Source: Alphaproteobacteria bacterium
GTDB taxonomy: Bacteria > Pseudomonadota > Alphaproteobacteria > Micropepsales > Micropepsaceae
Direction: 5' to 3'
Assembly (NCBI GenBank): GCA_019241645.1
Contig: JAFAWQ010000046.1
Span: 1 to 55,539, forward strand
DNA: 55,539 nt
The notes under the pieces are model-generated. The model saw only the letters and a program-made list of their open reading frames with translations. It was not told the origin of the DNA and did not search any database. Shown in pieces: positions 45,559-53,678 of the stretch; position 1 is the stretch's first letter, and the number at the start of each line of letters is the position of its first letter. A program made the position numbers and the translations under genes.

Positions 45559-47112
45559 CTACTGAACGATGAAGCCGTTTTTGGCATTGCTGGCCGATTT
45601 GAGCGTGTCTGGCTCGGCCGGATGTTCCGCGTTCAACCGTCCCATCAGGATCGTGTCGAGGTCGTTCGGCGGCACGAAGTGATCGGTCGGAGCGGAAAGG
45701 TGCTTCTCGCTCGTCGGGCGCACCATGTAAGCGCTGACCATCACGACCAGTTCGGTCTCGTTGTTCTGATAATCGCGGCTGCGGAACAGCGCGCCGAGAA
45801 CCGGCATGTTCCCAAGGCCGGGGAATTGGTTGATGACCTGCTTGTTGGTCTGCTGCAGCAGGCCGGCGATGGCGAAGCTTCCGCCGGACGGCAACTCAAC
45901 CGTCGTTTGCGCGCGCCGCACGTTGAGGGCCGGGATTGTCAGGCCCGGAGCCGATACGATCTGTCCGGTCGTGGGATCGGTGGTAACGCCGCCAGAGAGT
46001 GTGAAGGCGCCGGTATTGGTGAGCTCGCTTACCTCGGTCGAGACCTGCAGCGAGATGCGGTTTTCGCTCAACACAACCGGGGTGAAGGACAAGCCCACGC
46101 CGAACTGCTTGAAGATGATCGAGATGTTTCCTTGCTGATCGCGTCCGGCAGGCACGGGAAACTCGCCGCCGGCGAGGAAGCGCGCCGTCTCGCCCGAGAC
46201 CGCGGTGAGATTAGGCTCCGCAAGTGTGTGCATCAGGCCGATCTGGTCCAGTGCCTGCAAAATGCCCTGCAGGTTGTTGGGGGCATGACAAGGGACGCTT
46301 GATGTTGTCGTGGTGGCAGTGGTGCCGGGATTTTTGCTGATCGTCTCGCTGGTAACCTTCGGCAGGAACTGCGCGGGACACACGGACCCGAACTGCGCGC
46401 CGGAGGCATCCGAAAGGGCGCGGCCGATCAGGCCGAACTGGTTGCCTGTCGAGGCGATGATCGGCACGCCAGCCGCGATGGCCGCTTCAGACACATTCAC
46501 GCCGAACTGCTTGGCGATCTGGCGCTGCATCTCGGCGACGCGCACCTTGAGCATCACCTGCTCATTGGCCTGGATCTTGATCATGTTGACGACCTTTTTG
46601 GGGTCGCCGGTAAAGCTTGCCGCGAGATCCTGCGCGCGGCTGGATTCGGTGGCGCTCGCAACCGTGCCGGTGAGAACGACATTGTCGTTCATCGCCGAGA
46701 TATGAACGTTGGAGCGCGGGAAATTCTGCCGCATCATGCCGCTGAGGTCGGTCACGTCGCGCTCGACACGAATGTCGATCGAGAGGATCTGGTGGCCTGC
46801 TGCGTCGAAGAAGAAGGCGTTGGTCTGGCCCGATTTCTGCGCCAGCAGGAAGATCCTGCGCGGCGTGCGAACGACCGCGTCGACGATATCCGGGCTTGAG
46901 ACGAGCACGTCGCGGGCGTCGGCATCGAGCTGCACGAGCGCGGCCTTGCCCAACGCAAGCGTGATGCGTTGGTGGGCGGGGCCATCTCCGCGCGTCGAGA
47001 CATTCACGACCTTCTGCGGCACGGGATCGTGGCGCATCGGAGCTTTCGCCGTTGCCGGGACCGCCATGGCGGTTGCGGCTAAGGCACAAATTGCGATCAA
47101 ACCTGTGCGCAT
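45559..47112 (-). CDS. cpaC: CpaC/RcpA Flp pilus secretin
   Basis: A 517-residue outer-membrane secretin. A signal peptide (GLIAICALAATAMAVPATA) is followed by the pilus N-terminal domain (ITLALGKAALVQLDADARDV), a BON-like segment and the secretin core with KQFGVGLSFTPVVLSENRIS, STEVSELT and FAIAGLLQQTNKQVINQFPG. The multimer forms the gated pore for the pilus. The ATG at 47112 precedes the signal peptide; the frame continuing to 47241 overlaps cpaB. Confidence 0.95.
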   Translation of the reverse strand: MRTGLIAICALAATAMAVPATAKAPMRHDPVPQKVVNVSTRGDGPAHQRITLALGKAALVQLDADARDVLVSSPDIVDAVVRTPRRIFLLAQKSGQTNAFFFDAAGHQILSIDIRVERDVTDLSGMMRQNFPRSNVHISAMNDNVVLTGTVASATESSRAQDLAASFTGDPKKVVNMIKIQANEQVMLKVRVAEMQRQIAKQFGVNVSEAAIAAGVPIIASTGNQFGLIGRALSDASGAQFGSVCPAQFLPKVTSETISKNPGTTATTTTSSVPCHAPNNLQGILQALDQIGLMHTLAEPNLTAVSGETARFLAGGEFPVPAGRDQQGNISIIFKQFGVGLSFTPVVLSENRISLQVSTEVSELTNTGAFTLSGGVTTDPTTGQIVSAPGLTIPALNVRRAQTTVELPSGGSFAIAGLLQQTNKQVINQFPGLGNMPVLGALFRSRDYQNNETELVVMVSAYMVRPTSEKHLSAPTDHFVPPNDLDTILMGRLNAEHPAEPDTLKSASNAKNGFIVQ

Positions 47113-47128
47113 GGCAGCGCCCCTCCCT

Positions 47129-47929
47129 TTACCTGGCGCCCGCGGCCACGCCGCCATTGGCGTGGCCCAAGCCGTAGCGGATGATGGAGACAACCTGACT
47201 GTCGTTGCCGTGTGTGTTCTTCGCGAGCGCCTTCTCGCCATTATCGCCCAGCGGGCGCAGCGCGAGTGAAACGGGGCCGCTCGCAGCTGCTCCGCCCACG
47301 ATCTCCGCCTGCGATGGCGTCAGCTCCAGGGTCGCGGTCTTGGCGAGCACCGCCTTCTGATCCTTGTCCTGCGTGACGGTCTGGTCGACCGCAAGCACGC
47401 GGACGTCATGCAGCAGCGTGCGTGCGGCAAAGGTGCGCGGCGAGTCGGAAACCAGCGTGCTGACAATCAGGTCGACGCGATCGTTGGGAAGGATGAAGCC
47501 GCCGGCGCCGGATTCCACCGTGATTGGGATCGACACCGCGCGCATGCCTTGCGAAACCGTCGCCGCCATGAAGCCGGCTGCCTCGGAGTGCACGATCTTG
47601 GTGTTGGTCAGCGGCTCGCCAGACAGGATCGGAGCGCGTGCCACCGTTCCCTTGACCACCTGGTCGGGACTGGAGCCGCTTTCCTGCGTGATGAAGGTGG
47701 AGTCGACAGTGGCCTTCGGCCAATCCTGCCAGCGCACCATTTCGGGCGTTATCGCGCGCCCAGGCTCGATGGCGCTGGCGGCGACAAGAACGCCGACGGT
47801 GGAAAGGTTCGCCACGGGCCCCGCTTTTCCGGGCTCCGTACCGCCGCCGAGAAATCCCCGGGCAAGCAATGCAGCGGCGCCTGCGGCAAGTGCCGCGAGC
47901 GCGAGGATGATGATGCGCGACCGATTCAT
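47129..47929 (-). CDS. cpaB: CpaB/RcpC pilus assembly protein
   Basis: A 266-residue protein with one N-terminal membrane segment (IIILALAALAAGAAALLARG), a SAF domain (GVLVAASAIEPGRAITPEMV) and an RcpC-like part with VPITVESGAGGFILPNDRVD. It links the inner-membrane machine to the secretin. It follows cpaA after 71 bases that contain a CtrA-like site, so it may start its own transcript. Confidence 0.93.
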   Translation of the reverse strand: MNRSRIIILALAALAAGAAALLARGFLGGGTEPGKAGPVANLSTVGVLVAASAIEPGRAITPEMVRWQDWPKATVDSTFITQESGSSPDQVVKGTVARAPILSGEPLTNTKIVHSEAAGFMAATVSQGMRAVSIPITVESGAGGFILPNDRVDLIVSTLVSDSPRTFAARTLLHDVRVLAVDQTVTQDKDQKAVLAKTATLELTPSQAEIVGGAAASGPVSLALRPLGDNGEKALAKNTHGNDSQVVSIIRYGLGHANGGVAAGAR

Positions 47930-47969
47930 GTCTTCGCTCCTTTGTGTCCCGATCCGAACACAAAACCAT

Positions 47970-47984
47970 TTAGAAAAGGCTTAA
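47970..47984. promoter_or_regulatory. Imperfect CtrA-type box before cpaB
   Basis: TTAG (47970-47973), seven bases, then TTAA (47981-47984), one mismatch from the CtrA consensus. It lies about 40 bases upstream of cpaB, in the 71-base gap after cpaA. Evidence is motif only. Confidence 0.35.
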
Positions 47985-48000
47985 CGGGACGATCTTTTGC

Positions 48001-48507
48001 TTAGAAAGAAAGCGGGCGAAACAGTTCCGTATACGGAAGAACTGCCATGCCGCCGGCCGCAAGAGCCACGCCGTAGGGAATTCCCCCGCGGGGTTCATGC
48101 AGGCGAACGATCCAGGTTTGCGCGCAAAGCGCGGCTGGAAGAGGAAATCGGCGCAGGGCGAGCAGGCCCAGCGTGAGCGCGCCGCCGAACAGCGAGGCTG
48201 TCACGACGTAAGGCAGCAGATCGTGAAGACCGAACCACGCCGCCACGCCGGCAAAAAATTTCGCGTCGCCGCCACCGATATAACCGAGTGCGAACAGAGT
48301 GAATCCGGCGATCAGCGCGATGAAGCCCGCTAGCAGATGCGACTGGTATTGGCCGAGCGAATATCCCGCCGTCACGGCGAACAAGAAAAAGGCCACCACC
48401 ATGGCGGCAGATATGAAATTGGGGATCGTGTAGCTGGCAAGGTCCCATCCTGCCGCAAGCAGCAGCAGCAGCACGAACGGCGCGAGGATCAGAAGAGAAT
48501 TCAGCAT
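48001..48507 (-). CDS. cpaA: CpaA/TadV prepilin peptidase
   Basis: A 168-residue polytopic membrane peptidase of the A24 family. The two catalytic aspartates are in AAGWDLASYTIPN and LGYIGGGDAKFFAG, close to the first and third hydrophobic stretches. It cleaves the Flp prepilin after the glycine of its leader. The gene follows flp after a strong hairpin. Confidence 0.92.
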   Translation of the reverse strand: MLNSLLILAPFVLLLLLAAGWDLASYTIPNFISAAMVVAFFLFAVTAGYSLGQYQSHLLAGFIALIAGFTLFALGYIGGGDAKFFAGVAAWFGLHDLLPYVVTASLFGGALTLGLLALRRFPLPAALCAQTWIVRLHEPRGGIPYGVALAAGGMAVLPYTELFRPLSF

Positions 48508-48526
48508 TCACTTATAGCAAAACGCG

Positions 48527-48553
48527 AACGGCCGCCCTTTGGGGGCGGCCGTT
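48527..48553 (-). terminator. Hairpin between flp and cpaA
   Basis: A perfect 11-base stem, AACGGCCGCCC (48527-48537) with GGGCGGCCGTT (48543-48553), and a 5-base loop, lies 25 bases after the flp stop on the flp strand. Only a short T-stretch follows (GTTTTG), so termination is probably partial. This would let the pilin be made in excess over the assembly proteins. Confidence 0.7.
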
Positions 48554-48578
48554 GCAAGCGTTTCCGCTTCGACGTGGC

Positions 48579-48752
48579 TTAGCTGCCGCCGCCAAGGCCG
48601 GTATTCACCGCACCGAACTTGGTGCTGAGGGCGGTACCGATGTTGGTCAGGACGGTGATGATCACGACCGAAATCAACGCAGCGATCAGGCCGTATTCAA
48701 TGGCCGTGGCGCCGGACTCATCCCGCACGAAACGGGCAACCAGATTCTTCAT
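48579..48752 (-). CDS. flp: Flp type IVb major pilin
   Basis: A 57-residue prepilin. The leader MKNLVARFVRDESG ends in the glycine cleaved by CpaA, and the mature pilin begins ATAIEYGLIAALISVVIITV with the diagnostic E5-Y6 pair and a hydrophobic helix. The ATG at 48752 is set by an AAGGAGA ribosome site (complement of 48758-48764). It heads the pilus locus and has a CtrA-type box about 95 bases upstream. Confidence 0.95.
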   Translation of the reverse strand: MKNLVARFVRDESGATAIEYGLIAALISVVIITVLTNIGTALSTKFGAVNTGLGGGS

Positions 48753-48846
48753 AACAGTCTCCTTGTTAGACACCCTAGGACATCCACAAGAGGCGCCTTC
48801 AGTGGCGGCCCAGCCCGTGGACTGTGGCGAGAATAAGCCGGACTCT

Positions 48847-48861
48847 TTAAAGCGGACTTAA
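48847..48861. promoter_or_regulatory. CtrA box upstream of flp
   Basis: TTAA (48847-48850), seven bases (AGCGGAC), then TTAA (48858-48861), an exact CtrA consensus. It lies 95-109 bases upstream of the flp start. In Caulobacter the pilin gene pilA is directly activated by CtrA. Binding is inferred from the motif and context. Confidence 0.65.
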
Positions 48862-49025
48862 GGCGCGAGGGGGAAAAACGCGTTTTCACGTGCCGTTATG
48901 AGACTTGCGGGCGGAATGTGGTGGGCCGCTGTTCCGGACGGCAATCCGGTTTGTCTTCTTCGCGCCGATGCATCCAGACAAGCCAGCGCCGGCGCGATTT
49001 CCGTCGACGCTTATGACGCGTCTGA

Positions 49026-49040
49026 TTAAAGGAGCGTTTA
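49026..49040. promoter_or_regulatory. Imperfect CtrA-type box in the flp upstream region
   Basis: TTAA (49026-49029), seven bases, then TTTA (49037-49040), one mismatch from the consensus. It is one of three such sites in this spacer. Confidence 0.25.
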
Positions 49041-49116
49041 AGTCGCGGGCGGGTTTCGCCCTGCAAGCGCGCGAAGCTCTTCCCGACAACGCAATACGAC
49101 AACAATCCATCAGCCT

Positions 49117-49131
49117 TAAGTCTTCTTTTAC
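49117..49131. promoter_or_regulatory. Imperfect CtrA-type box before the pilus N-domain gene
   Basis: TTAA (49117-49120), seven bases, then TTTA (49128-49131), one mismatch from the consensus, 45 bases upstream of the ATG at 49176. Confidence 0.3.
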
Positions 49132-49175
49132 AGGGTGAGGGCTAGGGTTCGGCGAGACCGCAGAGGGCCCGCAAC

Positions 49176-49922
49176 ATGCGACGCGTTTCGCAAGCACTAA
49201 TAACCGTATTCGCCGCCGTGATCGCCACTGGCGCCAACGCTGCCGGCACAACGCCGGGCACGCAGAGCCCCGCACTCCGGACGTCCGCGGGCAAGCCGGC
49301 GGCTGTCGCCGTTGCACAGAAGCCGATGCTGCGCACCACCACGACCGTCAAGGTTCCGGTTGCCGTCGCGGCACCGAAAATCCGCGTCGCAACGCCGGTT
49401 GCCGCCGCGCCGAAAATTCGCGTCGCCGCCCCTGTCGCGGTCATGCACCCGGCGAAACCGGTGAGAGTGGCTGTTGCGGTGCATCGTCCGCACGTCGTCA
49501 AGAAACGCGTGGCGGTACGCAGATATTCGCCTGCGATCTCGCTTCCGATGGATGAAGTGCGCGTCGTTGCGTTCACGCAGCCGATCGCGACAATCTTCGT
49601 CGGCAATCCGCTCATCGCCGACGTCAGCATGATCGATAACCGTCACGCCTTCGTGCTCGGCAAGAGCTTCGGCGCAACCAATATCGTGGCGCTCAATTCC
49701 GACGGACGACAGGTGGTGAACCAAAGCGTCAGCGTGTTCGGCCACACCGGAAACCTGGTGGTGCTGCATCGCGGCGTCGCTCAGGCGACTCTGACCTGCG
49801 CGAGTTCGCGTTGCGAACCTTTGCCCACGCCGGGTGACGACAAGGATTCCTACGGCACCCGCATGGAGCAGATTGCGAGCCATCAGGATGCCAACATGAA
49901 AGCCGCGGCCGCGGGCAAATAA
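49176..49922 (+). CDS. Pilus-formation N-terminal domain protein, exported
   Basis: A 248-residue exported protein with signal peptide VSQALITVFAAVIATGANA. Residues about 35-115 form a Val/Ala/Pro-rich basic region with the near-repeat VAAPKIRVATPVA / AAAPKIRVAAPVA. Residues about 125-205 match the N-terminal domain of pilus secretins (ISLPMDEVRVVAFTQPIATI, GNPLIADVSMIDNRHAFVLG, KSFGATNIVALN), but no secretin pore follows. It may assist or modulate CpaC. It lies divergent from flp at the edge of the pilus locus. Confidence 0.82.
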   Translation: MRRVSQALITVFAAVIATGANAAGTTPGTQSPALRTSAGKPAAVAVAQKPMLRTTTTVKVPVAVAAPKIRVATPVAAAPKIRVAAPVAVMHPAKPVRVAVAVHRPHVVKKRVAVRRYSPAISLPMDEVRVVAFTQPIATIFVGNPLIADVSMIDNRHAFVLGKSFGATNIVALNSDGRQVVNQSVSVFGHTGNLVVLHRGVAQATLTCASSRCEPLPTPGDDKDSYGTRMEQIASHQDANMKAAAAGK

Positions 49923-49952
49923 TTCAACGATCCTCTCAGTTTCTCTTCGAGG

Positions 49953-50984
49953 GTGTGGGCAGTGCGCGAGTCATCGGTTGAAACCTTCCGGTGGCTCGCA
50001 GCATTTTCGGCCCAGCCGGCTCAAAGCAGCAGCAATCCCTACCAGCGCCTGAATCGCCTGCTTGCCTGTATCGCGGCGGTTTTCGCCGGCCTCGGTGCGT
50101 TGTGGGTGGCGTCCGGGCATTTCAGGATCGATCCCGGGCCGTATTTCCTCCTTGCCCTGGTGGTGCTTCCTTGTATTGGCGGCGTGTATTTCTACACGCG
50201 CGTGAGAAGCGAGCCGGTGTTTGCGGCAATGCTCGCGGCAACGGCGTTTCTGATGGTGTTTCCCGCCGCCTGCTCGCTGATGAGCTATCTCGCCACCACG
50301 ATTGCCGGCCCGCGCATCGACGCGAACCTGCTGGCGATCGATCGCGCCTTCGGCATCAGCTGGCCTGCCATCATGGCGTTTGCCGGCGATCACCGGTTTC
50401 TCGCGGATACGCTTGGCCTCGCATACCAATCCATCATTCCGCAGACGCTGCTTCTGGTGCTGCTGCTTGGCTGGACGCGAAAGCCGGACCAGCTTTACGG
50501 CCTGTGTCTGGCGATTGCCGGCGGCGCGACGTTGACGCTGCTTTTCTGGATCGCGTTTCCCTCTTTCGGCGCCTATTCGATGTACCATCTGCCGCTTGCA
50601 ACGCAGATGAAGCTGAGCCTCGTTGAAGGTGTCGATTACGGCCAGCAGCTGACGAATCTGCTGAAGAACGGCCCCGGCTTCATCGAGCCGAAGGATCTGC
50701 GCGGCATCATCGGATTTCCGTCGTATCATACGGTACAGGCCATCGTGCTGGCCTGGTATGCCCGCAAGCTGCCTTATCTCGGATGGCTGTTTCTGGCGCT
50801 CAATATCGCCGTTGTCTGCGCAACCCCTATCCACGGCGGGCATCACCTGATCGATATCCCCGGCGGCGCCATCGTAGCCGCGCTGGTAATCTTCATCGCG
50901 GACCGTCTGGTGAAGAAGCTCGGCGGGAAAGCCGCTCCGGCCGCTGTGCCCGCACCGCAATCGCTCGATCCCGCGCGCGCCTAG
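49953..50984 (+). CDS. PAP2-family membrane phosphatase
   Basis: A 343-residue protein with several hydrophobic segments. The phosphatase motifs are GFPSYHTVQAIVLAWYARK (motif C2) and HGGHHLIDIPGGAIVAAL (motif C3 with the catalytic histidine and aspartate), as in the inositolphosphotransferase-like branch of PAP2. It probably removes phosphate from, or transfers head groups between, lipids. The start is uncertain: GTG at 49953 or GTG at 49962; no ATG fits the N-terminus. Confidence 0.82.
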   Translation: MWAVRESSVETFRWLAAFSAQPAQSSSNPYQRLNRLLACIAAVFAGLGALWVASGHFRIDPGPYFLLALVVLPCIGGVYFYTRVRSEPVFAAMLAATAFLMVFPAACSLMSYLATTIAGPRIDANLLAIDRAFGISWPAIMAFAGDHRFLADTLGLAYQSIIPQTLLLVLLLGWTRKPDQLYGLCLAIAGGATLTLLFWIAFPSFGAYSMYHLPLATQMKLSLVEGVDYGQQLTNLLKNGPGFIEPKDLRGIIGFPSYHTVQAIVLAWYARKLPYLGWLFLALNIAVVCATPIHGGHHLIDIPGGAIVAALVIFIADRLVKKLGGKAAPAAVPAPQSLDPARA

Positions 50985-51144
50985 TTCCTTCGCTTCATCT
51001 TGCACAAGTCGCTACTTACCGCCTCTCGCCGGTTGCGATGACATGCGTTCGCGGCCAGCGGAAGAAACTTATTTCATTACCATTCGTCTACCACCGGGCA
51101 ATCGGCCTTATATTGGCACGTATGAAACAGGCTGATCTAAGTCA

Positions 51145-51246
51145 TTCCGTCATGGCGGGCTTGACCCGGTCATCCATCGCGCGAGCGTCCGGGAGCAATG
51201 GAGTCGCGCCGGATGGATGGCCGCCTCGGCGGGCGGCCTGACGGAA
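51145..51246. repeat. Large imperfect palindrome
   Basis: The left arm (51145-51176) begins TTCCGTCATGGCGGGC and ends CATCCA; the right arm (51214-51246) begins TGGATGGCC and ends GGCCTGACGGAA. About 32 bases on each side can pair with a few mismatches around a loop of about 37 bases. This layout is common for intergenic palindromic repeats in Alphaproteobacteria. A long stem in RNA could affect the stability of the upstream PAP2 transcript. Confidence 0.6.
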
Positions 51247-51363
51247 CAGAGGCATGAAACGATGCGCGTAACATGCGAAACCGGTGACAACGACTGCTCA
51301 TCGGTTCGCGAACCACAACATCTGGTATTTGGTGAGAGAGGCGAGGGAAAAGTCGAAAGAGTG

Positions 51364-51477
51364 CCCCCCCAATTTTCCGGAAGGTTCGAATCGGAACTTT
51401 CGGGGTGGGGAGGGGGGAGGCACGCAGTTTTGTGAAAACAACTCGAAGGCGATCCTATAATGCGATCAAAGACTTAA
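51364..51477 (+). repeat. Dispersed palindromic repeat, copy B
   Basis: The second copy of the element at 4703-4815, same orientation: C-run, AATTTTCCGGAAGGTTCGAA, TCGGAACTTT, G-rich run, GAAAACAAC and AGACTTAA end. In this copy TTCCG and CGGAA can pair inside the C-run/G-run stem. It lies 127 bases upstream of the HAF-repeat gene. Confidence 0.65.
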
Positions 51478-51603
51478 TCACGGATCGCCGGCGAAGGACC
51501 AAATTCGGCAACGTGGCGTCATCACCGCGATCGATATTCGGCCGGCGGTCTGGCGTGGGGCGCAGCCCCGGTCTATCGTTTCCAGTCTGTGTGGGAGGAA
51601 AAC

Positions 51604-52635
51604 ATGTTCGGCACGCGTAAGATTTCGGCATTCGGGATTGGCGCACTCGCGGGCGCCTTGATGCTGACAGCGGCTTCAACGGCATCGGCCAAATCGCAGA
51701 TCGTGACCTTCGATCCGGCGGGCTCGGTCGGCACCTATCCATGGGAGGCCAACGAAGACGGCAGCATCGCCGGTTTCTGGTACGATTCAACCGACCAGGT
51801 CACCAAGGGGTTCATCCGCGCGCCAGACGGCACGCTCACCAGCTTCGATCATGTGGATTCGAAAGTGACAGCCGCCTACAGCCTGAACAGCAAGGGCATC
51901 GCCACGGGCTACTACAGCGTGCCTGAAGGCAACCATCCCGCCTTCATCCGCCAGACCGATGGCTCGCTCAATATCTTCCATGCCCCGGGCGACGACAGCG
52001 GCACCTTCCCCATCGCCATCACCAACAAGGGCGTGATCGTCGGCTCCTACTACGATCTGTACTCGATACCGCACGGCTTCGTGCGCAAGCCCAATGGAAC
52101 GATCGACACTTTCGATGTGAAGAACGATGTCTACGGCACCAACGCCATGGCTATCAACACGAGCGGCGTCATCACCGGCCATTACACCGACGGCAACGGT
52201 CTCCCGCACGGCTTCGTGCGCAGCGCGACCGGCAAAATCAAGCGCTTCGATGCGGCAGACGGCGTCATCGGCACCTTCGCGCAAAGCATCAACAGCGACG
52301 GTGTGGTTGCCGGGTACTCCGTCGATCCGAATTATGTGATGCACGGGTTCACCCGCGCGGCCGATGGCACGGTTACGGCGCTCGATGCACCCGATGGCGT
52401 CAACGGTACCGCTGCCAACAGCATCAACGACCGCGGAGAGATCGCCGGCTACTACATGGACGCCAATTTCCTGGCACACGGTTTCGTGCGCAACGCCCAG
52501 GGCAAGTTCAAGACGTTCGCGGTGAAAGGTGCAACGGGAACCTATCCCAACAACATCAACAACCACGGCGTGGTGACGGGCTGGTACATCGATTCAACCG
52601 GCAACTATCGTGGCTTCCTGCGCACGGGAGATTAG
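51604..52635 (+). CDS. Exported HAF-repeat protein, probable seven-bladed propeller
   Basis: A 343-residue exported protein. A signal peptide (ISAFGIGALAGALMLTAAST) is followed by seven tandem repeats of about 45 residues. Each has a core like G-T-x-x-x-x-I-N-x-x-G-x-I-x-G-x-Y-x-D and ends with HGFVR and a D-G-T-x-x-x-F-D strand, the pattern of the HAF extracellular-repeat family. A GGGAGGA ribosome site sits 6 bases before the ATG. No catalytic motif is evident; a surface or secreted binding role is likely. The stop overlaps the convergent hydrolase stop. Confidence 0.82.
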   Translation: MFGTRKISAFGIGALAGALMLTAASTASAKSQIVTFDPAGSVGTYPWEANEDGSIAGFWYDSTDQVTKGFIRAPDGTLTSFDHVDSKVTAAYSLNSKGIATGYYSVPEGNHPAFIRQTDGSLNIFHAPGDDSGTFPIAITNKGVIVGSYYDLYSIPHGFVRKPNGTIDTFDVKNDVYGTNAMAINTSGVITGHYTDGNGLPHGFVRSATGKIKRFDAADGVIGTFAQSINSDGVVAGYSVDPNYVMHGFTRAADGTVTALDAPDGVNGTAANSINDRGEIAGYYMDANFLAHGFVRNAQGKFKTFAVKGATGTYPNNINNHGVVTGWYIDSTGNYRGFLRTGD

Positions 52636-53537
52636 CGGCGGCTGAGGCGATCGATCTCGGCGACGATCCGCTTCCAGGCGGCGGATTGGGGATCGATGAG
52701 TTCGAAATGGCCGGCGCCGGCGATGATGATTTCGTGCGGCGCCTCTTTGGCGGCGCGCGCTTTGGCGGCGAAGCGTGTGCCGAACTCCGGCGGCACGATT
52801 TCGTCGAGATCGGCGGAGATGATAGCGTAAGGCACGCCGATCGGCAGCAGCCGCGCCGGCGATGTATCGGCATAAACGTCCGCATTGCCGCGCGCCGTCG
52901 CACCGGTCAGCCGGTCGATGGTTTTCGGTCCGCCGCAAACGGCCGCGCCATGCGCGCGATAGTCTTCGAGGTCGAGGATGCCGGAGAGGCTGACAACGCC
53001 GCGGACCGTCAGCGGGCGGGAGTGATAGAGAGGACTTTGGTTCGGCAGGTGCGGGCGCGCGGCCGCCCACAGCGCCAATTGTCCGCCTGCGGAATGTCCG
53101 GCCAGGACAATCCGCGTCAGGTCCAGCTGGCTGTCCGGCGCCAGCCTTTGCAGGGCGTCGATGGCGCGGCCGACGTCCAGGAACGTGCCGGGGTAGCCGC
53201 CGCCGTCATGTCCGAGGCGCCGGTAGCCGATGTTCCACACCGCATAGCCGCGGTGCTGCAGATCGGCGGCGGCGTAATCCATCAGTTCGGGGCCAGGCAG
53301 CTTCGCGAGCCAGCAGCCGCCATGGATCAGCACCACGACCGGATGCGGGCCCTTGGCCGTGGGCAGAAACAGCGAACCGCGTTGCTGTTCCGCCGGGCCG
53401 TAGCTGACGATCTTGGTTGCCGCGGGCCGCGGGCGCGCCAGCAGGTCGGTGTAGAAGATCGGTGCCGCTGCGCCGGACGATCCGCCTAACGTCGTCATGA
53501 TGAGAGCCACAAGCCCTGTTCGCGCGAACCATCGCAT
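52632..53537 (-). CDS. Exported alpha/beta hydrolase (esterase-like)
   Basis: A 301-residue hydrolase with a signal peptide (GLVALIMTTLGGSSGAAA). The oxyanion motif is VVVLIHGGCWLAK, the nucleophile serine is in VLAGHSAGGQLALW, the acidic residue is in ISADLDEIVPP and the histidine is in AGAGHFELID. This suits the BD-FAE/carboxylesterase group. The substrate is unknown. The ATG at 53537 is chosen by the signal peptide; the frame extends to 54050 but overlaps the kinase gene on the other strand. Confidence 0.88.
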   Translation of the reverse strand: MRWFARTGLVALIMTTLGGSSGAAAPIFYTDLLARPRPAATKIVSYGPAEQQRGSLFLPTAKGPHPVVVLIHGGCWLAKLPGPELMDYAAADLQHRGYAVWNIGYRRLGHDGGGYPGTFLDVGRAIDALQRLAPDSQLDLTRIVLAGHSAGGQLALWAAARPHLPNQSPLYHSRPLTVRGVVSLSGILDLEDYRAHGAAVCGGPKTIDRLTGATARGNADVYADTSPARLLPIGVPYAIISADLDEIVPPEFGTRFAAKARAAKEAPHEIIIAGAGHFELIDPQSAAWKRIVAEIDRLSRR

Positions 53538-53678
53538 GCGCCTCCGATCATAGGCGATATCCCGCGGCCCAAAACTCGCTGTGAGTCTATCCCGCAACGA
53601 ATCGCTGGATAATACCCGGCCAAGCATCGACAGCATGGTGTCGCGTTCTATCATGATCTGGAAACGAATCAGCGGGGC

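Larger units (their letters stand above)
48753..49175. other. Divergent control region of flp and the pilus N-domain gene
   Basis: This 423-base spacer separates the flp start from the plus-strand pilus-domain gene. It has no convincing coding frame. It contains one perfect CtrA-type box, two with one mismatch, and the flp ribosome site, so it is the likely regulatory centre of the pilus locus. Confidence 0.6.
50985..51603. other. Repeat-rich intergenic region, no gene recognised
   Basis: This 619-base spacer holds a large imperfect palindrome (51145-51246) and the second copy of the dispersed element (51364-51477). Open frames here are short and unlike proteins. The end carries the ribosome site of the HAF-repeat gene. 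Confidence 0.55.
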
